From: Pyrenophora tritici-repentis
Taxonomy: Eukaryota > Ascomycota > Dothideomycetes > Pleosporales > Pleosporaceae
DNA length: 64,000 bases
Direction of reading: 5' to 3'
NCBI RefSeq assembly: GCF_003171515.1
Contig: NC_089399.1
Span: 1,674,001-1,738,000, forward strand
Below are positions 21,264 through 33,238 of the stretch, in pieces. How positions within the stretch are numbered: the stretch's first letter is position 1; the number at the start of each line of letters is the position of its first letter. The notes under the pieces were generated by a model. It was not told where the DNA came from and did not search any database. It was given only the letters and a program-made list of their open reading frames with translations. Position numbers and translations under genes: made by a program.

Positions 21264-22996
21264 TCACGCCCAAGCCCCCACCAAACTCATCAAAAAAGCA
21301 CCCCAAAAGACCAAAAAACAAGCCCCCACCCTCCTCCGTCCCCTAAGAACCTTCCAACTCTCGTCGCTCAAGAAATCCTCACTCAACAATTCCACAAGGG
21401 ACGCATACACCAAGAAGCCCGCAGACACCGCATTCATGATACCCACAACCAAGAGCCCAACCTCCGAGTCGGGCGAGTACAAAGTATGTGTCGCGATACC
21501 AATCGCCATGCCACCGGGCGTGGTACAGCCATATGCAAGGGCCATGAGCCACGGCTGTGCAGCACGTGGTTTCCAATCAATATCCGCGATACGCACGCCA
21601 AGAGCGAGGCCCTCGAATGTCTGGTGGAAGACGATTGCGATGAGGAGGACTGTAAAGTCGCTGCCTACGGAAACGGCGAGGGACATGCCGATGAAGATGC
21701 TGTGGAAGAGGATGCCCATTTCGAGGAGAAAGACTTGCATGACTGCTTTGCGGTGGAGTTGGTCCGGTGTGAGGACGTGGGTGTGCTCGCCGGACTCCTG
21801 GTCGTGCTTCACGGTTGAATCGTTGCGGGCCTCCTTGCTGGCTTCGTTGCGGAGGTGGATTGCATTGGCGTTTTGACCATCTTCGTGGTAGCGCGAGAGT
21901 GTTCTACTGATGCTGCCGACTCGGCCACGGAGAGCGCCTAGATCGCGGACTCGCAGACTGTTGTCTGAGTATTGTCTCTGCAATTCTGCGTGCGGTGCGG
22001 CTGGTGGATCAATCTCTATTTTAGGCTCTTCTGCACGTCGCGACACGGCGGTTACTCCTTCGTTTCCACCGCAGACGTGCTGGGCAGGAGAGAAGACCAT
22101 CTCGATTAATGTGACGAAGAAGACACTAGCTAGCATGATGGCACCGGGCATAGCCTGGTAGTCTGTAGTCCAGAAACTCGAGAGACATGGATCGTTCAGG
22201 GAAATGAAAGCTGTGGGAAGTAAATGGACAAATGCAGTTGCGACTAGGACGCCGGTACCAAAATGCTTGGCGCCGAACAGAAAAGATGGTGGAATGCGTA
22301 GACGTGGAAATCGGAGAACGAGCATTGGAAAAGCACAGCCGGTGCCCGACACAAACAGGATGATGAAGAGGCCAGCGACATGGAGGCCCAAGTTGTAGTC
22401 TGGTTGCGCTTTGCCATTTTCGCAAGTGCTTCGTTTAGGAAGTCGCTGGTATGATGTGTCTGTGAATGTTCATCAACACGCGCCCATACGTAGCATTTGC
22501 AAGACTTTCAACTTACCTCGATCAACAACGAATTTGGGCGCAGATAATTTGCCATTAGCGTAAGAAACAAGAATCGAAGTACAAAGTACAGAGAAAAGCC
22601 ACTTTGCCCAGCTGAAAGCACTAGCGGTGAGCCCAGCTTGGTGCTCGCTCACGTGCGCGGTTGTTCGGGTGCAGGGTCCTGCAAAAAGAAACCGTTAGCA
22701 TACCAATCCAAATGTATCTGCTTTGTTGAATGCAACTTACCTGTTAGGGACCTTTTGACACCCTCCCCCATCGTGACCGATTTTTTCTTTTCCGTATCTT
22801 GGCCATTGAAGTCATCCAGCTCGCCGCGTCTGAGATTCTGCTTACTGCACAGTCGATCTGCTTCTCCCAGCTCCCTTGCATTGGCGATACCATTGAGATC
22901 TGCGCAAGTCGTAAGGTCAGCGGCCCAGCGTGGTGGGTTCTGGTTCCATCCGGGGTGCCAAAGGACGTCATCATCGGTTCTAGAAGGACAGTTCAT
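21264..22996 (-). CDS. ZIP-family zinc/iron transporter
   Basis: Three exons (22996-22741, 22678-22517, 22459-21264) give 537 aa. Both introns have GTAAGT donors and frame-preserving phase-1 joins. The family imports Zn2+ or Fe2+ into the cytosol with eight helices. An N-terminal domain with few spaced cysteines (MNCPSR, TTCADLNGIA, DRLCSKQNL) precedes a hydrophobic segment (WAKWLFSVLCTSILVSY). The ZIP core carries a metal-binding loop (HDQESGEHTHVL) and the signature metal-site helices LFHSIFIGMSLAVS (HSxxxG) and VFHQTFEGLALGVRI (HxxxE). C-terminal helices end at MSLVGAWA. Specificity (zinc versus iron) and membrane (plasma or vacuolar) cannot be told from sequence alone. The 3' end on the coding strand is markedly G/T-rich. 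Confidence 0.9.
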
Positions 22997-24116
22997 GGTG
23001 GAACTAGCACTGCTCGGCTGTCAAAGGGATAAAGGGGAAGTCACGGCGTCGAGTAGGTTGGAAGCTGTTTCACAGGTCAAGCACAGAGGATGAACGAGGT
23101 TGGAAGGATGGCGCGGAGACGGATGATGATGGAAAGGATGTCGGGGTATATGACATCTAAGAAAGGTAGTGGTGACCGGCTAGCGGCTCTTCCGCTGCGT
23201 TGTTACCCAATTAGAGGATGTCGCCGAGTGCCAAGACAACCGAGTCTGGAGGACGCCACGCGAGAACAAACGTGATGATTTGCGCGGCAGCTGGTATTCG
23301 CGATATAGATCAATCTGCTTGGCTCGAAGACGTCCGATAACTTCAAGTTACTGTTTGATTGTTGAATGTCTGACTGTTCGATACTCCATGTCAGTGCTAC
23401 GCTTGCTTGATAACTCCAGATGTTCATCTAGCAACCCTATATGGTACTCATGTGGAGTTGAACCGTAGTCAGCCACAAGCCACAGCAATTTAAAGTCATC
23501 GAAGATCATCGGATCGACTGATTTCATCTACATCGCGATTACTAGCTGGTGCGTAAACCAACCCGGATGGCTCCGGAGGTCTTGTAATACGCGAGAACAA
23601 CCGGAAGGGCTGACGCACGAGACAAGACTATGTGCTGTTGATGAGGCTTGCTCAATGTACTTTAGAATCTGTTGTGCAATTTCCGGTTCGATCCTTGCAC
23701 CGTATTGCGGTGTTGACACTCAGGTCCGGATATTCCGGCTTCTGTTCAGTACGTAATGACGTGCGGTTGGTGGAGCCTGGAATGTCGAGCCCGATTTTTC
23801 CCGTAGATGAACGCTTTTGAATACCAAGATGGCTATGCCGAGGAGCTTGGGTAGGCTGCAGAACGTCGTATGCTCAGTAAGTGATTCGATGTCTCAGGTC
23901 TATGCAGTCGAGTTTGTAAGCTATACTATAAGCACATTGCTGCGGTACCTCCATAACGAAACTTTCCTCGATAAAAGTCGCAATAGCATGCTTTTTTACG
24001 TAGTCATCTCTTGCTCGACAGATGTAGCCATAGATCTAATTTTGCATTGGTCGCCTTGAAAAGGTTAGCGCATGTTGAAGCGCTTTCACTACATTGCTAT
24101 CCGTGGGTATCAATTT
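22997..24116. other. intergenic region with weak coding fragments
   Basis: 1.1 kb between the start of the ZIP gene and the 3' end of FPGS. Minus-strand open frames around 23528-23719 and the overlapping shifted frame around 23660-23860 look protein-like but have no ATG-initiated structure, so no gene is called. Confidence 0.4.
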
Positions 24117-25757
24117 TTACTGCGTGGCCTGCGTCTCTAGAACTTCGAGCGCACCCCCAACGAGGTGCAAGCTTCCAGTGACCAACACCATGACTTCTGT
24201 CTCGTGACCAGCATCTTTCGCATAGTCTCGGGCCACGCCTCTTGCGGTTCCGATTGCCTCTTCGATTGTACGCAGCACGTGGACTTCTGCTGTACTGTCA
24301 ATCTCCGTCCATGTCTTGGCAAGCGCCTTCTGCACTGCCAAAGTATCTACATCTTGTTGATTCGTATTGATGGATACAAGATCAGGCTTGTAACCCTCGC
24401 TGAATGTCTGATTTGTTGTGAAGATGACATGTGTGAAGGGTGATTGCGGCCCGGACGTTACACCGGCTTGCAAAGCTGCATACAGGCCCTTGGCGAGTGC
24501 GCCTGCGTCTCTGGTCTGCTGGTTGAAGATCAAGATGCGGGGAACCTTGGACTGCGACGTTGCGGCAGTTGCCATCTGCTCAGCAAACCACTGGCCAGTG
24601 ACCTCTATGCTTTCCATGGTATGACCGCCGTCGATGTGCCATGCAACATTCGTTTCACGTCGAATTTCGCACCTACCAGCCCAGCGGACCTGCTCAAGTC
24701 CGCGGACGAACTCCGATGGAAGCCTGATATGTGGAACCGCAGTCGGATCCGGTACGGTGGAATGACCGAGTGCGCGGAGATGCGCCGCTGCTGCTGCAAT
24801 GGCTACAGAGGCGTTGATCTTTTGGAAGACTGCACCCAGCCCCAACTTGACCTCGTTGTTGGCCAAAGCAGGATGTATGTCGATGGTGTGCAGAGTTGTG
24901 CCTTTCTCAGCAGCCCTCTCTCGTAGAACCGCCATAGCCTCGTCCTTTTGCGGCGCTGTAAAGGCGACGCTACCTTTCTTGAAGATTCCCGCCTTGTGCC
25001 AGGCAATTTCAGGAAGCGTGGTGCCCAGCATGGCTGTGTGATCTATTCCCAAACTCGTGACGGCGGTAACAGTAGGCTTGGTCAAGATATTGGTGCTATC
25101 ATACTCGCCGCCAATTCCGCACTCGATGACTGCACTGTCTACACCCTCTTTCAGATATGCGTGCAGGGCCATGAGCGTCAAGTAGCGGAAGTAGACGGGC
25201 TTTGTGGGAACGTCTCCTGGCGCGTCCTCAGCCTTGGATGCTGCCTCTAGCCGGTCCCATACCTCGAAGAAGTACTTTGCAAAATCTGACTCTGATATGG
25301 GCTCATTGTTGATCTGGATGCGCTCACGAACAGATCGCAGGTGCGGCGAGGTATACAGTCCGATCTTCGAGGGGGGCGTTTGGGCGTCGGCTGAGGATGC
25401 GTATTGCGACAAGATTGAAGATATGAAAGCACTCGTGGAGCCCTTTCCCTTGGTTCCCGCAATGTGAATTGGCTTCAGACGATCGAACTCAGAGGGCTAC
25501 AGCATTTGATTAGTTGTGACGGCCAGGTGGGCTTGGCGGACGCCGCACACCTCATATCCAAGCTTGCGACACCACTCGAGCATCTCTGGTATCGCCTGCT
25601 TGTTCATGCCTCGGCCAGACTTGCGGATGGCGTCGACAATGGAAAAGTTGGACTGCAGCGTGTTCAAGGCCGCGACGGCAGCCTACCTCCATCAGCGCCG
25701 TGTCTACTCACCATGCATGTAACAACTCGGACATACCGCATAGTCACCTTTCTCCAT
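24117..25757 (-). CDS. MET7: folylpolyglutamate synthase (MET7-like)
   Basis: Three exons, 25757-25737 (21 nt), 25682-25551 and 25496-24117, all phase 0, give 510 aa, the usual FPGS size. The enzyme adds glutamates to folates so they are retained and used for one-carbon metabolism and methionine and purine synthesis, in cytosol and mitochondria. The N-terminal part reads AALNTLQSNFSIVDAIRKSG and GMNKQAIPEM, as in eukaryotic FPGS. The ATP-binding P-loop is GTKGKGS (residues 65-71), followed by GLYTSPHLRSVRERI (folate-binding omega-loop) and the Mur-ligase-type segments ECGIGGEYDSTN and SLGIDHTAMLG. The late conserved HIDGGHT is present. The very short first exon was placed by GTATGT...GTAG splicing that restores the reading frame, and it is the least certain part. 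Confidence 0.9.
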
Positions 25758-26548
25758 GCTAGCGGTGCTGTAGTTACAGCGAGTGATTAGCGCACGGCGC
25801 AAGAAGCACAAGCGTCGAGAAGCTACCAACATGAGGGCATATGGGCATCTTACAGATACTCACGAGATTGCCTGCATGTTTTTGTTTGCGATCGCGGCCC
25901 CTCAACCGCCGATGACGCTCCGTCTCACGCTTGGACCTCCTTCATCGCCGCTGCCTCCATCCTCCCTCGCTCACCAGCTTCACTCCGCGCGTTCAAAGAA
26001 CATGTTCGGCGCCCGTCTGTCCGCAGGTGACCGACGAAACCCCCTCCACCCACTGGACGCGTATCACTCCTACTGTCCGTTTTGGGCCTAGGCCAAACGC
26101 ATTGCGTTTGGACACGTCGGAGCACGCAACTCATCATGGAACAGGTGCCATAAGGCATCCAAAATTGCCGCGTTCCAGAAGGGAAGGCATGTCTCAAGCG
26201 CCTGGGGAACTTCGCTTTGCATTGTATCATACAAATTCGGCCAAACAACGCATGATAGAACATATCTCCACACAAGACGCACACCACAACCAACGCCTAC
26301 TGCCAAGCATCTTCTCTCCACCATCTCCAGCCATCGCCCCTCTTTACTAATGGTGAAATGCCTGATCAAGGCTAAGGGAGTGCAAGCACGAGTCTCACGA
26401 ACAGAGCTTTTGATACACAGACCAAGATGCTAAGAGAACAGAGTACACACCTTAACCCGCTGATACACAGAATACGTTACCAACCCACCGCAAGCCTCAA
26501 TCGGTCGAGACATGCATGATCCTATGCACTGAGTGGGCAGTCCGATCG
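25758..26548. other. intergenic region
   Basis: About 790 bp upstream of FPGS and downstream of the WSC gene. Several overlapping open frames on both strands reflect high local GC content. None shows family features. Confidence 0.45.
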
Positions 26549-27498
26549 TCAGCCCCGAAAGATCTTGAGCGCATTCTTAAAACGATCAGTCGTCTGGTAG
26601 GCAAGCTGGCGCAAAACAACACCTACGGCATGATTCGCCTTTAGTGGCTGCGATGGCATTACCTCTATTAACACTGGTACAGTAAGTCATGCATTTCTGT
26701 GCTGTCACGGACCGGCCGTTGAACCCAAGAAACGCCAATGTGATAGTACCGCTGCTCGGAGTTACAGTCAGCAAAATGTTCGGTACAAGTTAGTAATCCA
26801 TAGCTATACTATACGTACATATAGCACCCGGCATAACCAAAACCATCCGGAAGACCTTCTGGAAGCTGACTTGCATCCTTAGGAAGTGTTATATACACCG
26901 ACATGCGGTTCACACCTCCACAGGCTTCGCCCAGTGCGCCAGTACGTTCGTAGTTGCAATCCGAACCACTAACACTTTGCGTTGGTATGGAGAGGAGGTC
27001 ACTGCCACAAACTGGGAACTCACTAGAGCTGAGCCGAAACTTCGGTCAAAGGTAAGAAGCAGACGTACAGCATTGATCGGAAAGCTCTGTTCCCGCGTAT
27101 TCGTATCCGTTCTCGGTGCAATACTGAGCACAGCTCGCACCACCGTTACCGGCATTCGCAAATCTCGCCGGGCCGTTCAGAACACGCGTTCCGTCATCTA
27201 GATCCCTGAAACGATTTGTTATCTTTCTATATATCAGATGGAACGAGGATTGGAGAGAACAGTGAAAAGTTTTGCTCAGCCTTCCTGATCCATATGTCCA
27301 GCACCCATAGTAGTACCAGCCTTTGGGAAGCGTTCCACTAGCGGCTGGTGTAAGATCAAGAGGTGCACGGGTCGCAAGAGTGCCAAAGTCACGAGGTTCA
27401 AGGCGTTCAGTAAGTAAACGTCGGCGCACACGGCGAATGGGAACATTGAGGCTAAAAGACCACGAATAATTCGTCCCATCTTGGATAAACTGTTGCTG
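26549..27498 (-). CDS. WSC-domain protein, ends unresolved
   Basis: Core exons are 27498-27069, 27011-26819 and 26751-26663 or beyond. WSC is a cysteine-rich carbohydrate-binding module of wall sensors and secreted enzymes. Domain 1 reads GWYYYGCWTYG ... ASCAQYCTENGYEYAG, then DQC joined to FCGSD by a 57-nt intron (GTACGT...CCCAG), then SDCNYERTGALGEACGGVNR. A second WSC begins at GFGYAGCY and continues KCMTYCTSVN, but its end is unclear: reading through gives a stop at 26586, while removing a 40-nt intron (26623-26662) gives one at 26549. Domain 1 also carries ~30 extra residues (RLSKTF...ITNRF) that could be an intron with a lost donor. The first exon is not found: the frame opens at a TAG acceptor (27499-27500), and a candidate 5' exon at 27838-27785 encodes no signal peptide. 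Confidence 0.55.
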
Positions 27499-27502
27499 CT
27501 AC

Positions 27503-28521
27503 GATCTCACAAGCCACCTTGTGCGCAAACTCCTTTATGTCATCTGTCCTTCCATGATTTGTGGAATGTGAAATCCACATAGTTCAGTGGGTGTGGGTAC
27601 GCGGTCAGCGTGGGCCAACACCAACCAACATCGATTGCGATAACAACAGGCTCACTTTCAGTATGATCGCCATCATCATCCATGACATCAATCAACACCC
27701 TCATATTCTTAACAGGAAACACGCCGTTGCAGCGATGCGAAAACTTTGTTCCTGACGATCATAGTCCATTCGCCCATGTCATACCTGACGAGGCCAAGTG
27801 CGGGCATACGCTGGGAACGACAGCTTGGCAGCGAACATTAACACCACCAGCTAGGTGACCGTAGGTTGGTCAGCCGCAAAATAAATGCGCCTGTAAGACG
27901 AGTTGGGGCTCAGGCTTGCGAGTACTGCGACCATTTTGGTTGCATCCTTCATTAGCCCGGCCGGATCGACGTTTCACACAGGGCAACCCTCCCATGTCAG
28001 ACCAGTGCCGCGGACCGCACCCGTGTCATCCCATCGCATATTACTCTCGTTGCATCTCTAACTTTCCGGCTAATTTCGCGCCGTTTTTATCATCTCGTTC
28101 ATTTCTAGCTATTCCGTCATTTTTCCATGGCCCGTTGAGCATTCGTGGCGCATTTTCGCCATGGAGCTGATCACGACACCTATACATCTCCTTGCAGATG
28201 TTTGCTGTTGGCGACAAAGAGACCAGCCTTTTGCCTTTGTGCTTGACGCACAACACTGTCATTTTAGCCCAAAAGGTACGACAACAAAGAAGTCTCTTTG
28301 TAAGACAAGCGCAGGGACACGCGCCCACATCCACTCTAGTTATCCATGGCTCACAAAGAACCGAAGCACAGTCATAAACTTCCCCACGCTGTCATCGGAT
28401 AATCCGAAACATCGACCCCCCATATTCTTTGACAGAAACCTACAAACCTACAACAGCAGGGCCAAAACAACAACCCTCAAGTAATTCTTAATCATCGATC
28501 CTCAGACTAAGCCCATCAAAC
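27503..28521. other. intergenic region
   Basis: About 1 kb containing, at most, an unidentified first exon of the WSC gene on the minus strand. No other feature is supported. Confidence 0.4.
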
Positions 28522-29004
28522 ATGTATACAAACTTCATGACGCTCATCGCCATCCTCACTACCAGCGCCTCCGTTTCAGCTTTCCCAACGCACCACCTCA
28601 TGCGTCGCGGCCTCCCAGGCGCGTACTACACTTGCACCGACCCAAACTTCTCCGGTATATGCAGCTGGACGCAGCCAAATACCGTATGCCACATCCAAGG
28701 CGGCGGTGGCGGCATCGAATCACTTGGTCCGGACCAAGGGTCCATCTGTACTCTCTACACACGGACAGACTGCAAGGGCGACGCAATCAAATCTCTACGT
28801 TTTCCCGGCATCTCAACAAACATGCCGACGTTTGGTAGCTTCGAGTGCGTAAAGGAATTCCCTGCAAAGGGAACAGAGGATGTAGTTGCGCCACCAATCC
28901 CAGCGCAGGGTGCAGTAGCATCCGACTTTGGGCTGCTGAGAGAAGTCAAGCCCAAGGGGCGAGAGGAAGGCATGATCGGCTTGGAAAAGTTGACGTATTA
29001 CTAA
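28522..29004 (+). CDS. small secreted six-cysteine protein (effector-like)
   Basis: Single-exon 160-aa protein. A signal peptide spans ~residues 1-20 (ending SASVSA), followed by a short propeptide ending in a dibasic Kex2-type site (LMRR, residues 28-29 are RR). The mature part starts GLPGAYYTC and has six cysteines (38, 47, 56, 76, 84, 109), consistent with three disulfides, around a Gly-rich GGGGG loop; the final ~50 residues lack cysteine. Small size, a secretion signal, a Kex2 site and an even cysteine count are the usual hallmarks of candidate effectors or small secreted wall proteins in plant-associated ascomycetes. No named family was recognised and no function is assigned. It is flanked by about 1 kb of non-coding DNA on each side. 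Confidence 0.75.
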   Translation: MYTNFMTLIAILTTSASVSAFPTHHLMRRGLPGAYYTCTDPNFSGICSWTQPNTVCHIQGGGGGIESLGPDQGSICTLYTRTDCKGDAIKSLRFPGISTNMPTFGSFECVKEFPAKGTEDVVAPPIPAQGAVASDFGLLREVKPKGREEGMIGLEKLTYY

Positions 29005-30203
29005 GTTTTGTTGGCTTTTTTTTTCTTTCTCTTTGACAGCAAAGAGGTCGATGGTTAGGAGGGAAAAGGGAGTTTTGGAGTGTGGCACGCGCTCACGTTT
29101 GATGTATCATTATCTTTTCACGAAACTTCCTTTTTTTTCGGGGGGGGATATCCAGTGGTTTCAAAGCAGCGGGCATGAACACGCTACGGTTCTGGGTCAG
29201 CTAGTGTGCTATCTCTTTTTCTTTTTCTTTCCTTTCTTTTTTCTTGGAACGTCGCTTGGATAGGGGCGGTGACGTGGGTTCTCCAATAACCCGCGGTATG
29301 GCTTGAGACTTTAGAACAAGGGCCCGGGTGGCTACTTCCTTATAGCTCGCCAGTGTATCAATATAGTCAGTGCTTTGTACAATACAAGGTTCAGTTAAGA
29401 AGTCCATACCAGCGCTGGATGACGATTGAAGGCGAGGATGTGATGCGTTATGGAGTGATTGACTAACAAGGGCAGATTTTTATGATTGCGGCTATCGGTG
29501 CATATATATATTGCTTCTCTAACTCGGTCACCTAGTATCGACACAGCATTGCTACGGTCATCAAAGGCACAGCTATTTCGAAACAAAAGATAGTTTTGAT
29601 TGTCCGCCGCGAAGTGTCGCAAGCAGATCTACAAGATTTCACAACATCAACGCTTCAGGTGCCGCGATAATGCTCGCTGCCCCCGCTGTGTCATACAAAG
29701 AAATAATATGAAAACTCCAAAATCCTAGCCCGGAAAAGCCACAAGATACCGAACGCCGTCGTAGGGGATATCAACCGTTTTTCCCAAGATGCAAACACTT
29801 TTGGGTATAGATCATGTGAAAGAACACAAAACTCCTTGGGTATTGACCCTATGATAGTAAGGAAAAAGATGAACGCCAAAGCCCTGGGTATATAAAACTT
29901 GAAAACAGCGCAAGGACTGTTGGGTATCATGAAAGGAAAAAAAATCGTCCGCCATAACTGCACACAGTCGTCGTGCCCACACATCTCAAATGTGCGCGTG
30001 TCTACAACTCATCATCAAACCCAGCGGGACTCAAGTCAACAAGACCCAAGTCCAAGTCGAAGGTGTTTGACGAACTGTCGACACAGAGGTATCATGGGTA
30101 CGTTGGGGATGGGGATGGGAGCGAAAGATGTAGACTGCGAGTCTATCTTAATGGCAACTGCCGTCTAGATAGATCAAGCGCGTCGCGTCTGTCTCTTTGT
30201 TAG
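29005..30203. other. intergenic region with T/C-rich tracts
   Basis: 1.2 kb. Just after the secreted-protein stop there are runs of T (29015-29032, 29110-29120) and a T/C-rich tract (29210-29245). No gene is supported. Confidence 0.5.
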
Positions 30204-32196
30204 TCAAAGTATCATAACGTCAGTAGTATGTTCACATACCCTCATCGCCGCGTTCTTGCGAGGGACCTTCGCCGGCGGAAGAGCCTCGTCTTCATCATCA
30301 TCACCTCCGCGCTTGCGCTTTGGTGGGTTGGATGGTGCAGGGAGTGTGCGATACCGGATCTTTGGTTTGGGACCTGCTCCAAAGGAAGGTGTGATGATCT
30401 TCTTTGAGGCAGTGCCAGCACGAACAATAGTGCCAACAGGAGCAGTAGGGCCAGCGGGAGTGCCAGTGCCAGGAAGAGTGATAGTGCTAACAGGAGCAAC
30501 AGTGCTAGCAGGAGTCTTCATCTTGGCGTCTTTGAGACCCTCCTTGGTGCAGCCGACGGACTTCCTAGACGTCTTCGGAACGGGTTTGCGAGACTCTCGC
30601 GTCTCGTCCTCGTCATTCTTGCGAATGGATTTCTTTTCGTCGTTCTTAGTCTTCTGCACCCTAGGCTTCGGTACTCGGCCAGCTGAGATGAAGCCAGCGG
30701 GCCCTAGCCAAGCCTCATCATCAGAAGACTCAGACGCATGATCGGATTCGACTTCCTCCTGAGGAGGAGTCTTCTTCGTTCTACGATCAACGCGGCGGGC
30801 TATGCCTAGTTGGCCGGGCTGTCGGAATCCAGAGCGGATCGGTTTCGCTGGTGGTGTCTTAGACTTTTGCTGCTTCTTCGAAGTACCAGCATCACCAGCT
30901 TGTGAGGGTTTAAGGCAGACAGAGGGTGTGAGCTTCTTGGCATCATCGAGAGCAGAGACAGTGCCATGAGTCATCTCTTCTGATATACCGACTTTGTCGT
31001 TCTCAGAGGGGTTTGAAGAGGTTAGCTTAGCCGCAGCCGTCTTAGCATCTTTGACAGCAGTAGCAGTGCTATCAGCTGTCTTCCCAACACTGGAGGACTC
31101 TACCACTTTAGTGCTATCAATTGTGGCCACGACTGCCTCAGTCATATCGTCATCCTTGGGCTTCTCAATCAGCGCAGGTGCAGTCTCAGGAGATACACTC
31201 ATGGAAACCTCGGAAGCTTCGTCACCTCCCATCTTTTGATCGGCGTTGTCCACGTGGGTCTTAGTAGATGGAACTACTTGATCACCCATGGCGGTTCGCT
31301 GTTGTTTGGTGCGCGATATTGGTGGTGGTGCAACTGCGGGTACCTTCTTCGATGCCTTTTGAACAATGTAATCTGAGAACTTGACTCGCTGCTTTGTCGT
31401 GTTCTTCCCGACTGTCTTTGAAGTAACCATGTTAGCCTTCTCTTGAGGCTTAACAATGGGGACGGTGTTAGCTGCGGGGGTTGACACAGGCACTTGTTTG
31501 TATTTGATCTTCGTAGCCGAGGGAGCGGGCTTCAAGCCGCGGTCGACGTATGGCTTCGCAGCCAACTGAGCGTTATTCGGGATGGAGGAACCAGCCTTGG
31601 TAACTGGTTTATCTTCCTTCTTGGCGTTGATGTGGGTGGAGGAGCCGACCTTGGTGACTGGTTTATCTTCCTTCATGATATAAACATATTAGCCAAATGT
31701 GGTCTTCACAACGTGATGTACCTACCTTCTTGGGGCGAAAGGTGTTCATGCTGGTCAGCAACATCACTCGCAGTTGTCCGACGGTCATCATCTCGTCGAC
31801 AACGTGCAGGATCGCTGCGGCCTGCGACATGAGGGTGTCTTGGGCCTTGTCGCGGCGGATATCTGCGTGTTCGCTCTTGAACGCCTTGTACGCATTCCAC
31901 GCTCGCTCTGTCTCTCCCTTGATATTGTTGCGGATATCTTTGCAGCCATCTTGACAAACTGAAAGATTCTCGATCAGCTCAGACTTGCTGGAGAAGTCCG
32001 AACCATTGCCCATGGACTCTATGATTGCTTGAAGAGCCCCGACGATACCACTGAGCTGTTAGAGATCATCTTTCTTGGAAACATAAACTTGTTTCCACGC
32101 CATCTTGGCTTTGATCAAGTCGCGCTTTGGTGGAGAGGAGGTAGCATCTGAAGTCGCAGCGGCGGAAGTGGTGGTGCGATTGTTCATGGAGGTCAT
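30204..32196 (-). CDS. repetitive Lys/Thr/Ala/Pro-rich protein, frame interrupted by a TAA
   Basis: Likely exons are 32196-31726 and 31670-30204, joined by a 55-nt intron (GTAGGT...GAAG) whose removal continues the frame FRPKK-EDKPVTK. A stop (TAA, 32059-32061) lies in frame at codon 46 with open coding on both sides. Either a tiny 33-nt in-frame intron (32056-32088) is removed, or translation starts at ATG 32013, or the allele is broken. The N-terminal part is helical (ERAWNAYKAFKSEHADIRRD). The rest is low complexity: two copies of KKEDKPVTKxGSS, short P/T/V/G repeats near 30420-30500, acidic DDDEDE and basic KRKRGG and RRVDRRTKK segments, suggesting a nuclear protein. A GTATGT near 30233-30238 could start another 3' intron, so the C-terminus is uncertain. 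Function unknown. Confidence 0.55.
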
Positions 32197-32833
32197 GGTT
32201 GTGTAGTCGCGATTGATGTGTGAAGGGAGGGGAATCTGTGTAAGTGTGAAAGGAGTGAGATGTTCGAGAGGGTGATGAGAAAGTTACCGTGTTGCAGTAC
32301 TGTTAAGCTTGGGGTAGTTAGGTGCGTTGCAGCTCGTGAGTGCAGTGGAGTGGGAAGGGATTGGTGAGGAGTAAGGTGTGTTTATATTATCGTAGGTAGC
32401 TCGCTGCCAAGCAATGAAAGCTGCCATCACGCGCAACAGTCCGTGCACCCTACACCGTGGTGTCGTAATTGGGCGATGACGTGCAAGTGAAAGGACAAGG
32501 CCGCGGGCAGTGTGGAGCCGAGCAGGTTGCGGTGCGCGCGCGCCTGGTTTACTATCCGCATTCGGAAGAGAAGGGCAGTATATAAGAGATATATGAGGTT
32601 ACACTGTGAAGAAACACGGGGGAATGAAGCGATGAATTGGTATACTTAGAGCGATGCTATAGTGATGTCGCTCTGCGCCAAGTATCCTACCACGCTCTGC
32701 AGATAGAGAGTGTGCAAGAGCTGGAAAGTTTGAACAATTGCCAAACGGCAAAGTCGCGAAAGGCAAGGGGATGCTACCATGCGGAGCTTTGACTGCTTTT
32801 GCGGTCTGTCGTAACGCCGTAAACAAGCGTTGG
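32197..32833. other. intergenic region
   Basis: About 640 bp upstream of the repetitive-protein gene and downstream of the small hypothetical gene. Nothing else is supported. Confidence 0.45.
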
Positions 32834-33238
32834 CTACCTCGATGTCGTCTCTGCTGCAACATTCTCTCGCTTTTTCTTTTGATCTTGCCTGGAGCTCTGA
32901 ATTATACGCTTGCGTAACTCTTCAGTGTGTAATTTTTTGATGCGTCTGTTCTGTAAGTTGTTCATGCAATCGTCTACATTGATCTTTCCTTGTGGCGAAG
33001 CGGCCTTGTCGGCGTGTGCCTTGGATACAGGCAGCGTTAGTCCTGGCGTACTGAGCTTTCTATGAAGAGTCGTGTACACAATCTCGTCAAAGTCTGAGTC
33101 CTCAAACTCATCGAGATGCTGCCCTACGGTGTAACCCGGACGACCATGCATGGGCTGATCTCGTGGATTGGGTGGTGGCTCGCGCACTGGCGACTTGCTC
33201 TTGATCTCGCCAGGCATATCCTTGGGGTTGGGAACCAT
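32834..33238 (-). CDS. small hypothetical protein
   Basis: 134-aa frame from ATG 33238; the frame is open to a GTG at 33271, so an upstream exon is possible. The sequence is hydrophilic: Pro-rich N-terminus (SPVREPPPNPRDQP), an acidic patch (EFEDSDFDEIVYTTLHRKL) and a basic C-terminus (NRRIKKLHTEELRKRI ... RQDQKKKREN). No domain recognised. Amino-acid usage resembles a genuine disordered protein rather than a chance frame, but no homology is claimed. Confidence 0.4.
   Translation of the reverse strand: MVPNPKDMPGEIKSKSPVREPPPNPRDQPMHGRPGYTVGQHLDEFEDSDFDEIVYTTLHRKLSTPGLTLPVSKAHADKAASPQGKINVDDCMNNLQNRRIKKLHTEELRKRIIQSSRQDQKKKRENVAAETTSR

Noticed and set aside
23680..23710. TTCGATCC sequence resembling a tRNA T-loop
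   Set aside because: The flanking bases do not form a T stem, and no acceptor or anticodon stem can be drawn.
23528..23860. Protein-like minus-strand fragments in two frames
   Set aside because: No ATG, no splice sites that join them and no recognisable family. Kept only as a note in the intergenic entry.
26088..26369. Overlapping long frames on both strands upstream of FPGS
   Set aside because: Mutual antisense shadows with no features; neither has splice-linked continuation.
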